Source: Euglena gracilis (Eukaryota; Euglenida; Euglenophyceae; Euglenales). From it: a stretch of 64,000 nucleotides of DNA. Within the stretch, counting starts at the first letter, position 1; each line of letters opens with the position of its first letter. Positions 13,262 through 25,069 of the stretch are shown piece after piece. The stretch is taken from the NCBI GenBank assembly GCA_039621445.1, contig CP154954.1, forward strand, positions 72,547,082 to 72,611,081, given 5' to 3'. Under the pieces are notes generated by a model. That model was not told the origin of the DNA, did not search any database, and worked only from the letters and a program-made list of their open reading frames with translations. The translations under genes were made by a program, and so were the position numbers.

Positions 13262-15090
13262 TTTTGAAATCTTGTCCTAATACACAACTGGGAGTGTCAA
13301 ATTTAGTCGAGTCTGCACTCCTGCACTCCCCATGATGATGATGATTCTTCATTCCCGCCCAAGTCAATAATCAATACAGAATAAGCAAACAAAATGCTAT
13401 TCGCAGTATATATTGATTGTTGATCCTAACCCAACTGAGGTCAAACGAGTCGCACTCTGCACTCCCCATCAAACGGGAGGCGGCTCTGTATTTGTCTCTC
13501 TTTTCTCCTTCCCCCCCAGATCAGCAACAAAACAGTCTCCTGGGGCTCGTTATGGGGGAGATGTTGGATGATGGTGAAACGACCCAAGAGTGAGCCTCCA
13601 CAATTTTAAAAGTGGTCACATTGGCACCCTTTTTTTTTGGCGCAGTTTTTTTTGATGTCACCGGAGGATGTTTTCGGAGGTTTTGTCGCCCCCATTACCC
13701 CGCAGCCTTTTCTCTTACCCCTTAGCCCTCCCATAGTCCCTTAAATGTCCCTCTGGAGTTTGTTTTGCATTACGAGTGCTCCACCGGTTAGGTTGCGTTG
13801 AAGGAGCTTCACCACACTCCCAACATTCCACCGTGACATTTTCGGGTGTTTGCTAGGTTGTATGATGGAGTGAAGATGGTTGATGGAATGCAGGGATTGT
13901 CGACTGGGTATCTTTGTTTTTTTTTGTGAAATCCCGCGGCGTGAAGGTACGTTTTGGGTGCTATTTGAGGAAATATTTGTTGACAGGGCTGGAAATGGAG
14001 GCGCGAAGCGCCGGAAGGAAATTTTTGGTCTGTTTGGGGGGGTTTCGGCAAACCTTTTTTTTCCCGACCAATTCTACCCAGTTTGGACCCGTTCACGCAT
14101 GAATAACTCGGGACTTGCGGGGAGTTGGGGGTGAACCCAGGGTGATTCGGAAACTAGGAATCCAGTCGCTCGCGACTGAAAAAAAAATCCGGGAACGGGG
14201 CCGGGATCATGGTGATAATCCGCCGGTTCCCGAGGTGGCCCCGACCAGGGGGGGGGGTTGAACCCCCCCTTTTCCCCAGGGGTAAGCTTCGCTCTTACCC
14301 ATAAAGGGATAAGAGCTCAGCGACCCCCTCCGTGATGAGCTATAAGTCATGAAATAAGCGTGCTATAAGCACGGGTGCGCTTATAGCGGACCGCCACCAC
14401 TCTGGCGGGGGGGGCAAGCTGAGCGACTTTTGTTGGTTTGGGGGGGGGTGCGCTTGTAGCAGACCACCGCCTTTGGCAGCAGGGGAGGGTGTACTTTTGT
14501 TTGGCCCTGCGCTTCTAATGGGGTGGGGGGGGTACTTTGGCGGCTGTAAAGCGTGGCTGATTGCACAGCTGGGTCAACCACAGCCTGACGCTCCCGTGCG
14601 CCGGACGTGAACCATTCCGCTCAGCCCATCATAAGCAAATAAAATGGCCAAATTTGGGCTCCGAAGCGATCGGCAATCCGCGTTGTTTCCCAAAACTTTG
14701 GCATTGGACCACTCGGCTGGCTTTCACCCACCCACCCCCACATAGGAGAAGGTTTGGGCATCGGCCAGTGATGTAAAGCTTGCAGTGCGTTTCTGTGAAG
14801 GTGCAAGCTCCGGCTTCACGCAGTTGGGCACGTGGGGGATGCATTGGTGTTGTCATAGCATCAGCAACCCCTACCCTCCACCCCCTATGTCCAACGACCG
14901 GTGACCTCTGCCCTCTGACCGGGGGGGGGGGGCGTCGTTGGACACGGGCCCCCCCCCCTGGATAAGCCCCCCCCTGCCATTTTGGGCCCAAAAATCGATA
15001 TTTTCAAAATATCTCAAAAATGATGCAAAATCAAAGTAAATGTCCGGAGACCTAATTTGAAGCCCTTGAAACGCCCCATCTACCAGTATT
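13262..15090. other. no gene seen; a small palindromic relic
   Basis: 14887-14946 starts TGTCCAACGACC and ends GTCGTTGGACA, a solo pair of the ends used by the TA-flanked family elsewhere in the window. The rest is G/C-run-rich sequence without biased open frames. Confidence 0.45.
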
Positions 15091-15189
15091 TTGATTTCCC
15101 CACAACTTCCCGCCAAGCCCGAGATACGGCCGTTTTTCGGACCAGATGACCGTTTTCTCACTTTTCCCACTGTCCGACATAACCGGTTT

Positions 15190-15720
15190 TGGACAAAAAA
15201 GTCGAAAAAAAATTTCAAAAAATCGAAAAAAATTATTGGCCCAAAATCATGTTTTTTGACCTCCCAGACCCGGAAAAAATGTTCTCGAGCCGAAAACGAG
15301 CGTTTTTCGACCCCCCGCTCCCCGTTTTGGGCCCGAAACCAATGGACTTTGGGTCATATCTGGGTCAAAAAAGTCGAAAAAAATCGAAATTTTTTTTTGC
15401 CGGAACGATGTTTTTTGGCCTCCCAGACCCAGAAAAACTGTTTTTTTGAGCCGAAAATGAGCGTTTTTCGACCCGCCAGCGCCCCGTTTTGGGCCGCCAA
15501 CCCAGTGACGTTGAGTCAAAACCGGGTCAAAAAAGTCGAAAAAAAATCGAAATTTTTTTTCGTCCAAAACGATGTTTTTTTGGTCTTCCACACCTGGAAA
15601 AACTAGTTTTTTTTAAGCCGAAAATGAGCGTTTTTCGAACCCCCCAGCGCCCCGTTTTTGGCCTGAAACCCATGGAATTTGGGTAAAAAAAACGGGTCAA
15701 AAAAAGTCGGAAATAATTCA
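15190..15720. repeat. about 165-bp tandem repeat, roughly 3-4 units
   Basis: The phrase CAAAAAAGTCGAAA recurs near 15193, 15363 and 15527, with a variant at 15697. Each unit also holds GAGCCGAAAATGAGCG and a CCCCGTTTTGGGC block. Single diverged units occur at about 38890-39060 and 55570-55800, the latter with a CAGCCCGAGTTACGGCC lead that also precedes this array at 15115. Confidence 0.75.
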
Positions 15721-16093
15721 GTAAAACGGGTGTGGGGTGCATGGGGGGGTTAACATTTCATTAACGTTTCAGAAATTACCGTAAAATCACTGAAAGTCAC
15801 CGTAAATTGCAACAGTGTAATTTGTAACTTATAAATTACGCCAAATTTGCAATGCTAGTCTTTTCAGCCTTCCATTACATGCAGAGCTCAGCACTATTCA
15901 AAACCTGGGGGATGCCGACGCACGGTGTGCGGCACACCGTGCCGCACACCGTGCACACCGTGCACACCGTGTGACTTTCAGTGCTAAATTTTTTTCAAAA
16001 TTTTTTCAAAATTTTTTAATTTTTTTTCAATTTTTTTTTTCAATTTGAATTTTCATCTGGCTCAATTTTGTTGCAGCCCCAGCTGTTCCCCAA

Positions 16094-16928
16094 ATGTCTG
16101 CGGGTCCCCCAAAATTTCGGCTGGCTGAAGCTGCACGCAGTGAGAGAGCCAAAACTGCAAGTTTATCATTGACTGGTGATCAGTGGAATGAAGTTTTGGA
16201 ATATCTCACATCTCTTGGAGGTCCTCATCCAATACCTTGGAAGGCGATTGCACATTATTATTTGCAACTTTGGAACCTGCCCCAGGTTTGTCGTTTTGTG
16301 TTCATCCGACGACACGTATTTTTCTCGAGGGCTCGCGGAAAACAGTGAAGAGTTCGATGCCATCCGCTTCAAATTTTGTTCCCAGATGAAAGGTAAGTGG
16401 CGAAGCCATCAAGGGGTTTTCAAAGCCGAAGAAAGGAAGCGAAAAGTGTCAACACACCCTCATAAGTTGTCGATGTCCATTTCCAAGATGGCATCCCACA
16501 TTTAAGAGTTGACTCAAGTTGAAGCCGATGCCCGAAATGCCATCATCGAAGGGACGCCCACACACACAGCACCTCCTCTCCCAAAGTTCTGTTTGCAGGG
16601 ACCTCGAAAAGAAGTTGCAAACCAATTTCGCCATGGGCACCGTTTGTACTGGAAGGAAAACCGCCTCGAATTTCCTGAAGTGTGTTGCAAGAAAAACTTC
16701 TGAAAAACAATCTACTCCCCCTCATTCCAGGGGAAAGAGCCTGAAGTTCCAAATGGATTGAAGAAGTTGTTTCGATGGGCCAGAGGTTTGGAGTTTTGTG
16801 AAAGCAGTGGTGGGGCACGGAGCACAAACTCCCTGAAGCACGTGGAACAATTACGCGCACGGAAGAAGATGAAAGTTGGAAAGATCAAATTCCCCCCAAA
16901 TGAGGAGGGAAGTCAGCCATCCCAGTAA
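16094..16928 (+). CDS. accessory protein of the Harbinger-like element
   Basis: The first exon, 16094-16285, starts MSAGPPKFRLAEAARSERAK, includes a helical stretch DQWNEVLEYLTSL and ends NLPQ before GTTTGT in phase 0. The last coding piece, about 16731-16928, reads KEPEVPNGLKKLFRWARGLE, continues through a basic stretch (RARKKMKVGKIKF) and stops at TAA 16926-16928. The middle (16350-16700) is open in two competing frames and I could not settle its exons. Harbinger elements usually carry a DNA-binding second protein; I see no clear Myb/SANT tryptophan pattern, so that role is only inferred from context. Confidence 0.5.
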
Positions 16929-16945
16929 TTTCTAAATCCGGAAGC

Positions 16946-18964
16946 ATGTGTTCTCTTCCCCAGGGGGCGACCGAAAGAAACGAACTTGACGACATTGTGG
17001 CAACAGTCACTGACAAGTTGATGCACCCTTTGAAAGTTTCTGCAGAGGATGCAACAGAATGGGAGCAATTGATTGGTTCCAAATTGAGACGGCAACAGGT
17101 TGCTCGGATTGGAATGGACTCACAGACTGCTGAAGAGTTGTTCACAAAGTACGGCAAAGCAGGTGTTGGACACAGACACCGCTTTTTTGAAATGCTGTTC
17201 ATCCTCAAAAACGATCCCATATATGACAACACTGGTTGGGCAAGCAGAAGCGACGTGGACACCAAGCACGTCTGGTCACATTTTTGGAGCAACCTTGAAT
17301 TGTTCAACCAGGTGCCTAAAACTTTTCTAACCAATATTCTCTTAATTCCTTAACAGGTGGTTGATGAAGTCAAATGGAAGGATCGATTGAATCCCTACAA
17401 CCACTCCACGCTTTTTCCTTATTTGGTCACTGGAACCACTGAATTTCTCAGTGCAACGTTCTTCAACCCCCCCCAGTGTCTCCCTTGGAACAAACTTTTT
17501 TTTGGGTTTCTGAGAAACTCATTGATGTGGATCGGAGACACGTTCCCCATTTGTACGGTCGGTGGTTCTTTGGGTGATGTGCTTTAAACATGGATTCATT
17601 TAACCCTAGATGGATTCAACCAAGTGTACCAACCACATCACTTCGCAAGGTTCAAGGTTGCAGTACACTGCTTTAATGTTGCTTTTCTAGAGCAGTGACA
17701 TTTTTCAAGTCCTCTCCAGGGGGAAAGTGCACATTCCGGGGCCTCCTAAACAAATTTTAAACAATCTGCACTTTTTTTGTGCTGTTTGTGCATTTTTTTT
17801 GATTGCATGTTGATAGCCTTGTTGCATAATCAAGCGTTTAGTGTTAGCCAGCCAGCCAACACCTTTTCCTCAGCCAGCACCTCCCGGCCGGGCTGCGGAC
17901 CCCCATTGCCCTTTTTTTGGGGATTGGTCCCCAAAATTCCCCTCCTCCTGTTTTTGGGGATTTGTCAGAATTTTTTTTGATTAGCCCATTTTTCAAGGCT
18001 CATTAAATGAATCTATGTTTGCACCAACCAAAGTACGCGGAGGAGGTTTTAAAGCTTCTCCTTATTGTGGACCACATGGGACTGTTCATTTGGATTGGTG
18101 GGCCAACGGTGGGGTCCATGGCGGACACAACTATATTCCTCCAGTGTGGTCCGAAGGCAGGCGATTTCCTTCCAGGATAATTTCTATTGATGGATGGTGG
18201 CTTCCAAGGAAGAGCAAATGTGATCACTCCGTGGGTCAAGCCCCGGAAATCTGAGATGCCGAAGAACAAATGCCAATACAACGACGGACACAGTTTCATT
18301 AGAAGCAGAGGTTTCTCTGTTTGGTATTTTCTGCATTATATTTTTTTAACCGCTCAGGCGAGCACATGTTTGCTGAGCTGTACTCCTGAGCAGGTTATTG
18401 CTGCATTTTTTTGACTGAATCCTCACAACATAACACATTTTACCGCTTTTTGGGAAGAAAATGCTGTTTTTTTTAAAAAAAATTACAGCCCTCGCCTCTG
18501 GGAGCTTTTGGGGCAGAAGGGTTTGCACTACCCCCTCGTCCAACTGGTTGTCATCAACGATGGTTTCCCCAATTTTATTAACTTCAACAGTTGCAGCAAG
18601 AGCATGCGTTCGGGGCATTTGCCGCAACATTTGCAAGAAGTTGGCAAGCACAGAATTTGAGAGATTGAACAAGGTTTGTGTAGACAGTTTTACGGACGTA
18701 TTTTGTTCGTTGTCTCCCTCAGGCGCACATGCTCATCAGAGCAGTAGTGCATATTCAGAATTTCATAAACAGACGGAACCTACGGACCCTGGCAACACGT
18801 TCCTGACGAGATCTGGGAGCAACCTCGATGCACAGAGCAACAAAGTTCAAGGTGTAAGTCATTGTTTGATAGAGTTGCGACTTTTTTCTTTATTTCACAG
18901 TGACGGATCATCGGAAGATTCAACGGATTCCACGTCTTCAAGTGATGAGGCTTCGGAAGACTGA
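16946..18964 (+). pseudogene. DDE transposase, PIF/Harbinger type, probably broken
   Basis: An N-terminal region (about 16968-17310) reads TERNELDDIVATVTDKLMHP, continuing to HVWSHFWSNLELFNQ. A second piece (from 17357) has VDEVKWKDRLNPYNHSTLF. The catalytic half lies at 18015-18310: PKYAEEVLKLLLIVDHMGLF then IWIGGPTVGSMADTTIF, matching the Harbinger pattern of a beta strand followed by G-P-x-x-G-S-x-x-D. Next come MDGGFQGRANVITPWVK and NKCQYNDGHSFIRSR, corresponding to the D-x-G-F/Y...N...R block. A TAA at 18178-18180 falls in frame between these two pieces, so the copy is probably inactive unless an intron removes it. A downstream exon joins in phase (donor after FIRSR, acceptor TTACAG near 18486). 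An acidic tail, DGSSEDSTDSTSSSDEASED, ends at 18964, but the frame of the last exons is unsure. Confidence 0.65.
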
Positions 18965-19344
18965 CCAAACACATCCTGTTTGCTTTCTGCCACAATAGTG
19001 CGGAGTGCCAGCGACTTACATGTCCAAGTTTTTGCTTGGTGAAAACTTGGCACCTGCCAACTGGAACAATGATTGCTGTAAACTTGGCATCAAACCCAGC
19101 AAATACTTTGTATGTGCTGGCCAAGATCTGAATATTTGCACTGGATTTTCTTCACGTGCATCTGATCACCATCAAGAAGCTTCATTGGAATGTCCATTGT
19201 GTGTGAATAGTAGAATTCAGGACAAAAATTTTTTAGTGTTTTGCAATTTTCAAGTGTGAAATTGTTGAAAAGTACACAAAAAAAGCAAGGAGTGTGGTTT
19301 GAGTAAAATAAAAAGTTGAAATTTCATTCTTTTTGGTCAAATTT

Positions 19345-19646
19345 AATTGAAAGACGCAGGTGTGCACGGTGTGCACGGTGTGCACGGTGTGCGGCACGGT
19401 GTGCACGGTGTGCGGCACGGTGTGCACGGTGTGCGGCACGGTGTGCACGGTGTGCGGCACGGTGTGCACGGTGTGCGGCACGGTGTGCACGGTGTGCGGC
19501 ACGGTGTGCACGGTGTGCGGCACGGTGTGCACGGTGTGCGGCACGGTGTGCACGGTGTGCGGCACGGTGTGCACGGTGTGCGGCACGGTGTGCACAGTGT
19601 GCCACACGGTGTGCACGGTGTGCCGCACGGTGTGCCGCACACCGTG
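19345..19646. repeat. 21-base subterminal array of the Harbinger-like element
   Basis: The unit GGTGTGCACGGTGTGCGGCA plus C is repeated about a dozen times with few changes. The left terminus of the same element has only about 65 bases of related sequence. The array opens five spurious reading frames (for example HTVPHTV and CARCAAR). Confidence 0.9.
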
Positions 19647-19662
19647 CGTCGGCATCCCCCTG

Positions 19663-21734
19663 GTTTATGGTGGTCTGGGTGTACTGACATGTGGTGTGAG
19701 CCCCGAGTGAGTGTGGGGTTGCAGTGGCTGGAGATGGACCTAACCTGGGGTTGAACTCCAACAATCGAAATTAACAATAGTCCACCCCAAATGCAAAATC
19801 GTCTCGGGCTCTTGGTCCCCCTCCTCCTCACATACAAACTTGCTATCTGCACCCTTGCATTTGGCTTTTCTTTGTTTTGTGTGTGCCTCGCCTAAGTTCC
19901 TACATTGGCCCTAAGGTTGGCCTCCATCATACCCTCAACTGTGGGCTGGTCCTGGAGCATAAATGTTTATTCAAGCAAACTTTGAGCTGGACAGTCCCTC
20001 CCAACCCTGACCCATCCTTGCCTGGTTTGGGTCAGGTTTGTTTAGGTTTAGGTTTAGGCAGGTGTTTTGCCGGGCTTTTTTTGCACCCCTGACGGCAAAA
20101 AATCTGGGCGATCCAGAGCTGAAAGTGGCTGCAGCCTGTGCCCTCCCCATTGGGGGGAGGACTGCCTAACCCCTTGTGCTGCCGATAGGACCCCCCCCCC
20201 CCTGCTCCTGGCCACGACCCCCAGAACTGTTTTCCGTCCGGCTGGCTGAACCCCCCCCCCGCTTGGGGGTCCTGCAGAAACTCCCCGTGCCTGGGGTTTC
20301 CTGTGCCACTGCCCGGGGGGCGGGGGAGGGATCAAAGGACCGGGGGGGGGGGCAAAGTGCAGCTTAGGCCAAAGTGCAGCTTAGGGTCCCAAATGGAAGG
20401 GCCTGTGGTGTTTGAAGGGCCGGGGGAGGCGGGCCCGCCCCGCCCAGGCTGCTGTCGACCCCCGCCTGCGCCCTCCTGGGCCGGCTCTGCCCCTCCCTTC
20501 CCCGCGGCAAGCAGGGCGGTCTAGAGTGGCGGCATTTTGCCTTTTTCCCTGTTAAGGACCACCCCCCTGAAGCCTCCCTGAAGCCTCAGGGCTGTCCAAA
20601 GGCCCATGCCTGGGGCTCGACAGGGTTGAAAATTACAAACAGTTGAAAAAACGCATTTTGATTTTGATGGACAGGCGATGGTACAAGGATGCCGGGAAAC
20701 GCTTTGCCCCCCTGATGTGGACCCATTTTGACTAATATCGGCCCATTTTTTCCTTTGCATTTTTTCATTGAATGTGCTGGGGCAGCAGAGTTTTTTTTTT
20801 TATATTTGATGAAGGACCGACCTGGCGGAAAGTGAGCTCTTGCGCCGCCTCCCATCGCCCCCACGTCGCATGCAGCCCCTGATTGGTCCCGTGGGCCCCG
20901 GTCCAAACCATGCTTGTTGTTCTTGTTGCGTCCGCCGTTTTGGTCCAGAGTCCCCCTCCCACCGAGGCCAAAGGTTTTCTGAAGACGGAAGTGACCCACC
21001 CCCGGGGGGGGGGGGACAGCGAGTGCTTTTCTTCCTCCAGCCAGCAGCTCCCAGCCAGAGAGTTTTTTTTTAAGTTTTTTGACCTTGGGGGGGAGGGAGG
21101 TGGGTGGGTCCTGGGTCGCCCAAGCTCCACCCCCCCCCCTTGGGGGAGTCGGGTTGAGTGGGTACCCCACCGGAGGGGGTTTTTCTTCTATTTTCGGCGC
21201 AAAGTGCCAGTCCCCACCTCTTTGAGGGCCCTTTTTAGTTGCATGACTCTCTAACTCACTCCCTCGGACTTGTTTTGGCCATTTTTGGCCATTTTGGCAT
21301 TTTTTCAAGCGTTTTCGCGTTTTTCGACGAAAATTTTTCGGCTGGATCCTCCAAAAAAGGCTGGCTAGCAGGGCTAGCAGCAACCCCCCCAACGGGGGTG
21401 CTTCTGCGGCCCCTTGGGGTGGCCACCCACCACCCTGGCTATTTGGCCAATTCCCATTCTGCCCTGCGTCTCGGGGGATCCACTTTTGGGGGGTCAATTT
21501 TGGGGTCCCAAATTTTTTTTGGGGAGGACCAACGGGACAATGCCCAAGAGGCGCATTATCCTGCGGCAGGTCACAGGCAGACCCGAAACAGATGCTACAT
21601 TCTGGGGGGAAACCAAAAAACTGTGCCAGGCCCGAAGAAGGGATAACAGGCATCGAACAAACAGCCACAGCGCACACAGGGGTTTGCAAAACCTTAAAGA
21701 GATATCTGCTCCATTCCAGCGCACTCTCCTCCCC
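19663..21734. other. mostly intergenic; one weak exon-like stretch
   Basis: At about 20449-20515 a plus-strand frame reads LLSTPACALLGRLCPSLPRG with good third-position bias, but I see no secure splice borders. 20830-21660 is rich in C/G runs and element fragments (AGCAGGGCTAGCAG, GGCGCAAAGTGCC). Confidence 0.4.
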
Positions 21735-22165
21735 ATGGCCAACAGCGACCCAGTCCGGCTGGTGGCCGCGGCCATGGAATCACTTAACACCGGGCTGGGT
21801 TTTCGAGAGTGGGCGGGTGGATTGCACCCCCCCCCCCCCCCGTGGGGGTGGCCGCGCCATGGGTCGTCAGCCACACCGAAGGTCAGGCAGGAAAACTTTT
21901 CAGCCAATTTTGGGTGGGTTTTGGGTGGGTGGGTGACCCCCCCCCCCCGAGGGGGTGGGTTTTCAAAACAGTGTGTCGGCGGGTTTGGGTCCGGGAAAAG
22001 TGCCCCCCCCCCCCGGAGTGGTGAGGGGGTCTCTAAGTGAATCTATGGCCGCGGCGTCGGTGGGCGCCGCTCTTCTGGCCTGCAGCGCCTTTGCTGTGGG
22101 CCCCGCAGCAGCCCAGCGGTGGATCGGCCGGCCCACCGCCAGACCGTTCTTCCTTGTCCCCAGAG
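21735..22165 (+). CDS. start of an unrecognised gene, split by a short transposon
   Basis: ATG 21735 begins MANSDPVRLVAAA. After the inserted element at 21773-22047 the same frame resumes as SVGAALLACSAFAVGPAAAQ, then RWIGRPTARPFFLVPR, and meets a GTTCCT donor after 22165 (phase 1). Removing the element and one copy of its 8-bp duplication gives one uninterrupted GC3-rich exon. The N-terminus is short and followed by an alanine-rich hydrophobic run of about 20 residues, fitting a signal anchor or targeting peptide. As spliced from sites inside the element (GT at 21809, AG ending at 22037) the product would stay in frame with extra residues. No family is recognised and later exons are not identified with confidence. 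Confidence 0.45.
21773..22047. mobile_element. introner-like short element, copy 1 (275 bp)
   Basis: It begins CATGGAATCACTTAACACC and ends AAGTGAATCTATG. The flanking 8-bp duplication GCCGCGGC (21765-21772 and 22048-22055) is exact. The interior has the GGGCTGGGTTTTCGAG and GTTTGGGTCCGGG motifs shared with other copies, plus C-runs. A GT donor (GTGGGC at 21809) and an AG acceptor (CTCTAAG ending at 22037) lie just inside the termini and share phase 2 in the host frame. Confidence 0.8.
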
Positions 22166-22202
22166 GTTCCTTGGTGTGACTTGTGGTGTAGTGTGGTTTG
22201 GT

Positions 22203-22473
22203 GTGGTGTGCGTTGCGTTGCATTGCGTTGCGTTGCGTTGCGTTGCGTTGCGTTGCATTGCGCTGCGGTGTGCTGTGCTGTGGTGTGCTGTGGTGTGCTG
22301 TGTTGGTTGCGTTGCGTTGCGTTGCGTTGCGTTGCGTTGCGTTGCGTTGCGTTGCGCTGTGTTGTGTTGTCTTGCGTTGCGTTGCGTTGCATTGGTTGTG
22401 TTGTGTTGGCGTTGTGTTGTGTTGCGTTGCGTTTAGTTGCGTTGCGTTGTGTTTGTGTGTGTGTGTGTGTGTG
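22203..22473. repeat. GTTGC pentanucleotide array and a TG run
   Basis: GTTGC repeats run from about 22203 to 22440, interrupted by GTGCTGTG variants, then (TG)n near 22453-22473. The array begins about 40 bases after the donor at 22165. Confidence 0.9.
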
Positions 22474-22639
22474 ACATTATTTGTTTTGTTCATAAACCAT
22501 CAAACAACCCCTGCTCTGCGGAAGTGTTGTGAGTGAACAATCTTTTTTGAATATTTTTTTAAAAAACAGGGCCCAGAAATACAAGAGTCGCACTTTTTTT
22601 TCCCGTACCATTTTTTTTGAGGGCTTTGGTTTGTGCCAC

Positions 22640-22930
22640 CCCCTCCCCCCGGAGAGACCCGGCGCAACATGCTGACAAGGACGCACGCCGCCGATCCATT
22701 CCTACCTGGGCGAGGTCTGTGGTGTCGGCCCCCATCCCGCCGTCGCCGTCACAGTGGCCTGTGGCACGATCGTCCGCCTCCGGGACCCGAGTGCATCCCG
22801 AAAGCCGCCCTGCTGGCAGCCAGAGCCGCACTCCGCTCGAGGCGATCCTCGAACGTGCCGGCCAGGCGTTGACGTTGGGAACGGCGTTGCTTCGCGCGGA
22901 AGCAGATCCCCTGCGGGTCTTCCCAAAAAC
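22640..22930 (+). other. coding-like stretch of unclear frame
   Basis: GC-rich and open on both strands. A plus-strand frame ends TPLEAILERAGQALTLGTAL then LRAEADPLRVFPK; a minus-strand frame reads CFRAKQRRSQRQRLAGTFED. Either could be an exon. It might continue the gene beginning at 21735 if the plus strand is right. I cannot decide from the sequence. Confidence 0.25.
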
Positions 22931-23447
22931 ACAAGTTTCAGCCAACAGATGGGCCAGCCAAATTCAGCCAACCGAAATCGCAAGTTAAAGTCTGACTGCA
23001 AGGGGGAGGACCAAGCGGGGGTAACCAAAATCAAGTGGCGCATTGTTTCAAGTTTGTTTTAAGAATCGCTTGGCCCCCCTCTTTCTTACATGCAACCTTG
23101 GCCCCCCTAAAGTTGGCCTTCGGACTTTTTGTACATGGTCGCCAAAATTCTGAACTGGCTCCCTGTAAGGTTGGACCAACCGTCCAACCCTACATTGTCC
23201 AACCAACTGTCGGGGGGGGGGGGGGGGGGAGGTACATCCCCCTCTGTCCTTGACATGGCTGGTCCATGACACCACCTGTGTTAACCGCGTTTTTCCCGTA
23301 CCCAAAATGCCATTTTGTTTATGGTACACCGCATGTCCATGACACTGGCTCTGGCACTGGCAGTGGCATTCCCCCTGTGTCAACCGCACTTTTCTCGTAC
23401 TCTGGCGTGTCAAGGACAAGGGGGGGGGGGCTGTTGGGTGCTGTGGG

Positions 23448-24350
23448 CAGGCACCTACGGCCGACCAGGGCCGACCAGGGCCGACCAGGGCCGACCAGGG
23501 CCGACCAGGGCCGACTATGATTTTCAGGACCCCCGTAGGTGGGGGTTCCGACCAGGGCCGACCAGGGCCGACCAGGGCCGACTGGGGCCGACCAGGGTCG
23601 ACCAGGGCCGACTTGCATGTGGTTGGCCGACCGAAGGGGAATGGATGAAGGAATTCGGCAGCTTTCCCTCTGGAACAAGCACCTCTGATGATGCTGGGCG
23701 ATGCAGGGTGATGCTGGGCGATGCTGGGTGATGCAGGATTTTTGGAGACCAGAGGTGGGGTTCCGATGCTGGGCGATGCTGGGCGATGCAGGGTGTTGCT
23801 GGGCGATGCTGGGCGATGCTGGCATTTTTTTTGTATACTTTGAAGAACTAAACCCATTTTTGGATAATTTTCTCACAAATCTCCAGTTTTACACCATTTT
23901 GGTCATTATGGACCAGTTTTTGCTAATTTGGGGGCTATTTGTCACTGATTTGGCAAATATTGGGCTAATTTAGGTCAATCTGAGCATTTTTTATATCATT
24001 TTTGGCCATTTTGCGCCCTTTTGGTAATTTTGGGTCACTTTTCACAATCTTTTGTGGATTTTGTTGGCGTTTTTGGGTATTTTTTTGGGTATTTCAAGCC
24101 ATTTTAGGTCATTTTGGTTGCTTTTGGGGAGCCAATGGAGGCCTTATGGGGGCACTTCCTTTTGATCTTGGCGAGACAATTCAGAAAATTACTGCATCCC
24201 TTCACATTTTTTCTGTGAAGGATACCCCCCACCTATGGCTGACTATTTGCCGACCAGGGCCGACCAGGGCCGACCAGGGCCGACCAGGGCTGACCAGGGC
24301 CGACCAGGGCCGACCAGAGCACCAAAATGGGAAGTGACCATAGGTGCCTG
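23448..24350. mobile_element. hAT-like short element with CCGACCAGGG arrays
   Basis: It starts CAGGCACCTACGG and ends CATAGGTGCCTG. The flanks GCTGTGGG (23440-23447) and GCTGTGGA (24351-24358) match at 7 of 8 bases. Subterminal arrays of the decamer CCGACCAGGG occur at about 23460-23612 and 24259-24318. A GATGCTGGGC array lies at 23690-23822 and T-rich TTTTGGCCAT sequence in the middle. An 8-bp duplication with a CAG-type end fits hAT. Confidence 0.75.
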
Positions 24351-24980
24351 GCTGTGGAGGCTCCACTTTACACCATATCCCTGTAAACGCCTGAGAGCGG
24401 CCATGGCTTCGTTGTGAAGGGGCTGCTCCTCGTTGCTGGGGCAGCGGCTTCCTTGCGCAGGGCCGGGCAGGATGGTTGGGTTGGGCTGGTCGGTTTTTAA
24501 AACCCTGCGGACGGCTGGGCCAGGGGTCTGCTTGCCGTCCCCAGGCTGATTTTGAGGGGTTCCCATTGTCCTTTTTAAACCCGGACGGGGAGTCTGGGCG
24601 GCTGTCATCGTTACTTCGTTCAGTGCCCAGTGAAGTCCACCACCCTCCATTTCCCACAATTTTTGGCCACCACGAGTATGGGGCGGGACCGGTCACTCCT
24701 CCTGTCGTTCAGTTACCCCTTCCTGTTTCCCCAGCCCGAGGCATTTCCGAATCCGGGGGGGCCCTTCCCCGGGGGGGTAGGAGGGGTTCGGCCACAGCAC
24801 CCTTTTTCCAGCCGGCCGGCTCGATCCCCCACTCTTTGGGGGACTTAGGATTCTCCTGCTCCGGTCACCACCGATTTCCGCCAAAGGTTTTTCGGCTTAG
24901 GCGCCCTTCTTGAAGTGTCGTCCGGCTTGTCGCGGAGGCGGGTTGTCCCCCGGGTTCTGACTGCGCGCCTTCTCCGCAGC

Positions 24981-25069
24981 AGACGGCACGAGGCGGTTCT
25001 CGGCGCAGCCGAAGGATACGGTTCTGGATGGGTCGCTGTGGCTGCGGTGGGGGACCTTGCCGAGCAAGG
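24981..25069 (+). other. exon-like fragment inside a transposon
   Basis: After CTCCGCAG a frame with 25 of about 29 codons ending in G/C reads DGTRRFSAQPKDTVLDGSLW and continues LRWGTLPSK to a GTGTGC donor. It sits between the arms of the 23109-25296 element. It could be a host exon whose intron hosts the element's right arm, or a captured gene fragment. Confidence 0.3.

Larger units (their letters stand above)
15908..19659 (+). mobile_element. PIF/Harbinger-like DNA transposon
   Basis: The ends are inverted: GGGGATGCCGACGCACGGTG at 15908, and its complement ending at 19659, continuing inward through a shared GTGTGCGGCACACCGTG stretch. CTG flanks both sides (15905-15907 and 19660-19662); a 3-bp CWG duplication is typical of PIF/Harbinger. 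Inside are two plus-strand protein-coding regions, an accessory one and a DDE transposase, with codon use much less G/C-biased than the host exons. The right end carries an expanded 21-base array that the left end has only in rudiment. Confidence 0.85.

Noticed and set aside
19316-19852. Long open frames in the 21-base array (Cys-Ala-Arg, His-Thr-Val-Pro and similar)
   Set aside because: They arise from a repeat whose unit length is a multiple of three and has no stops; five frames are open at once, with no start or splice context.
23458-23822. Regular short repeats resembling a CRISPR array
   Set aside because: The decamer units are contiguous without spacers, lie inside a transposon with target duplications, and the genome is eukaryotic.
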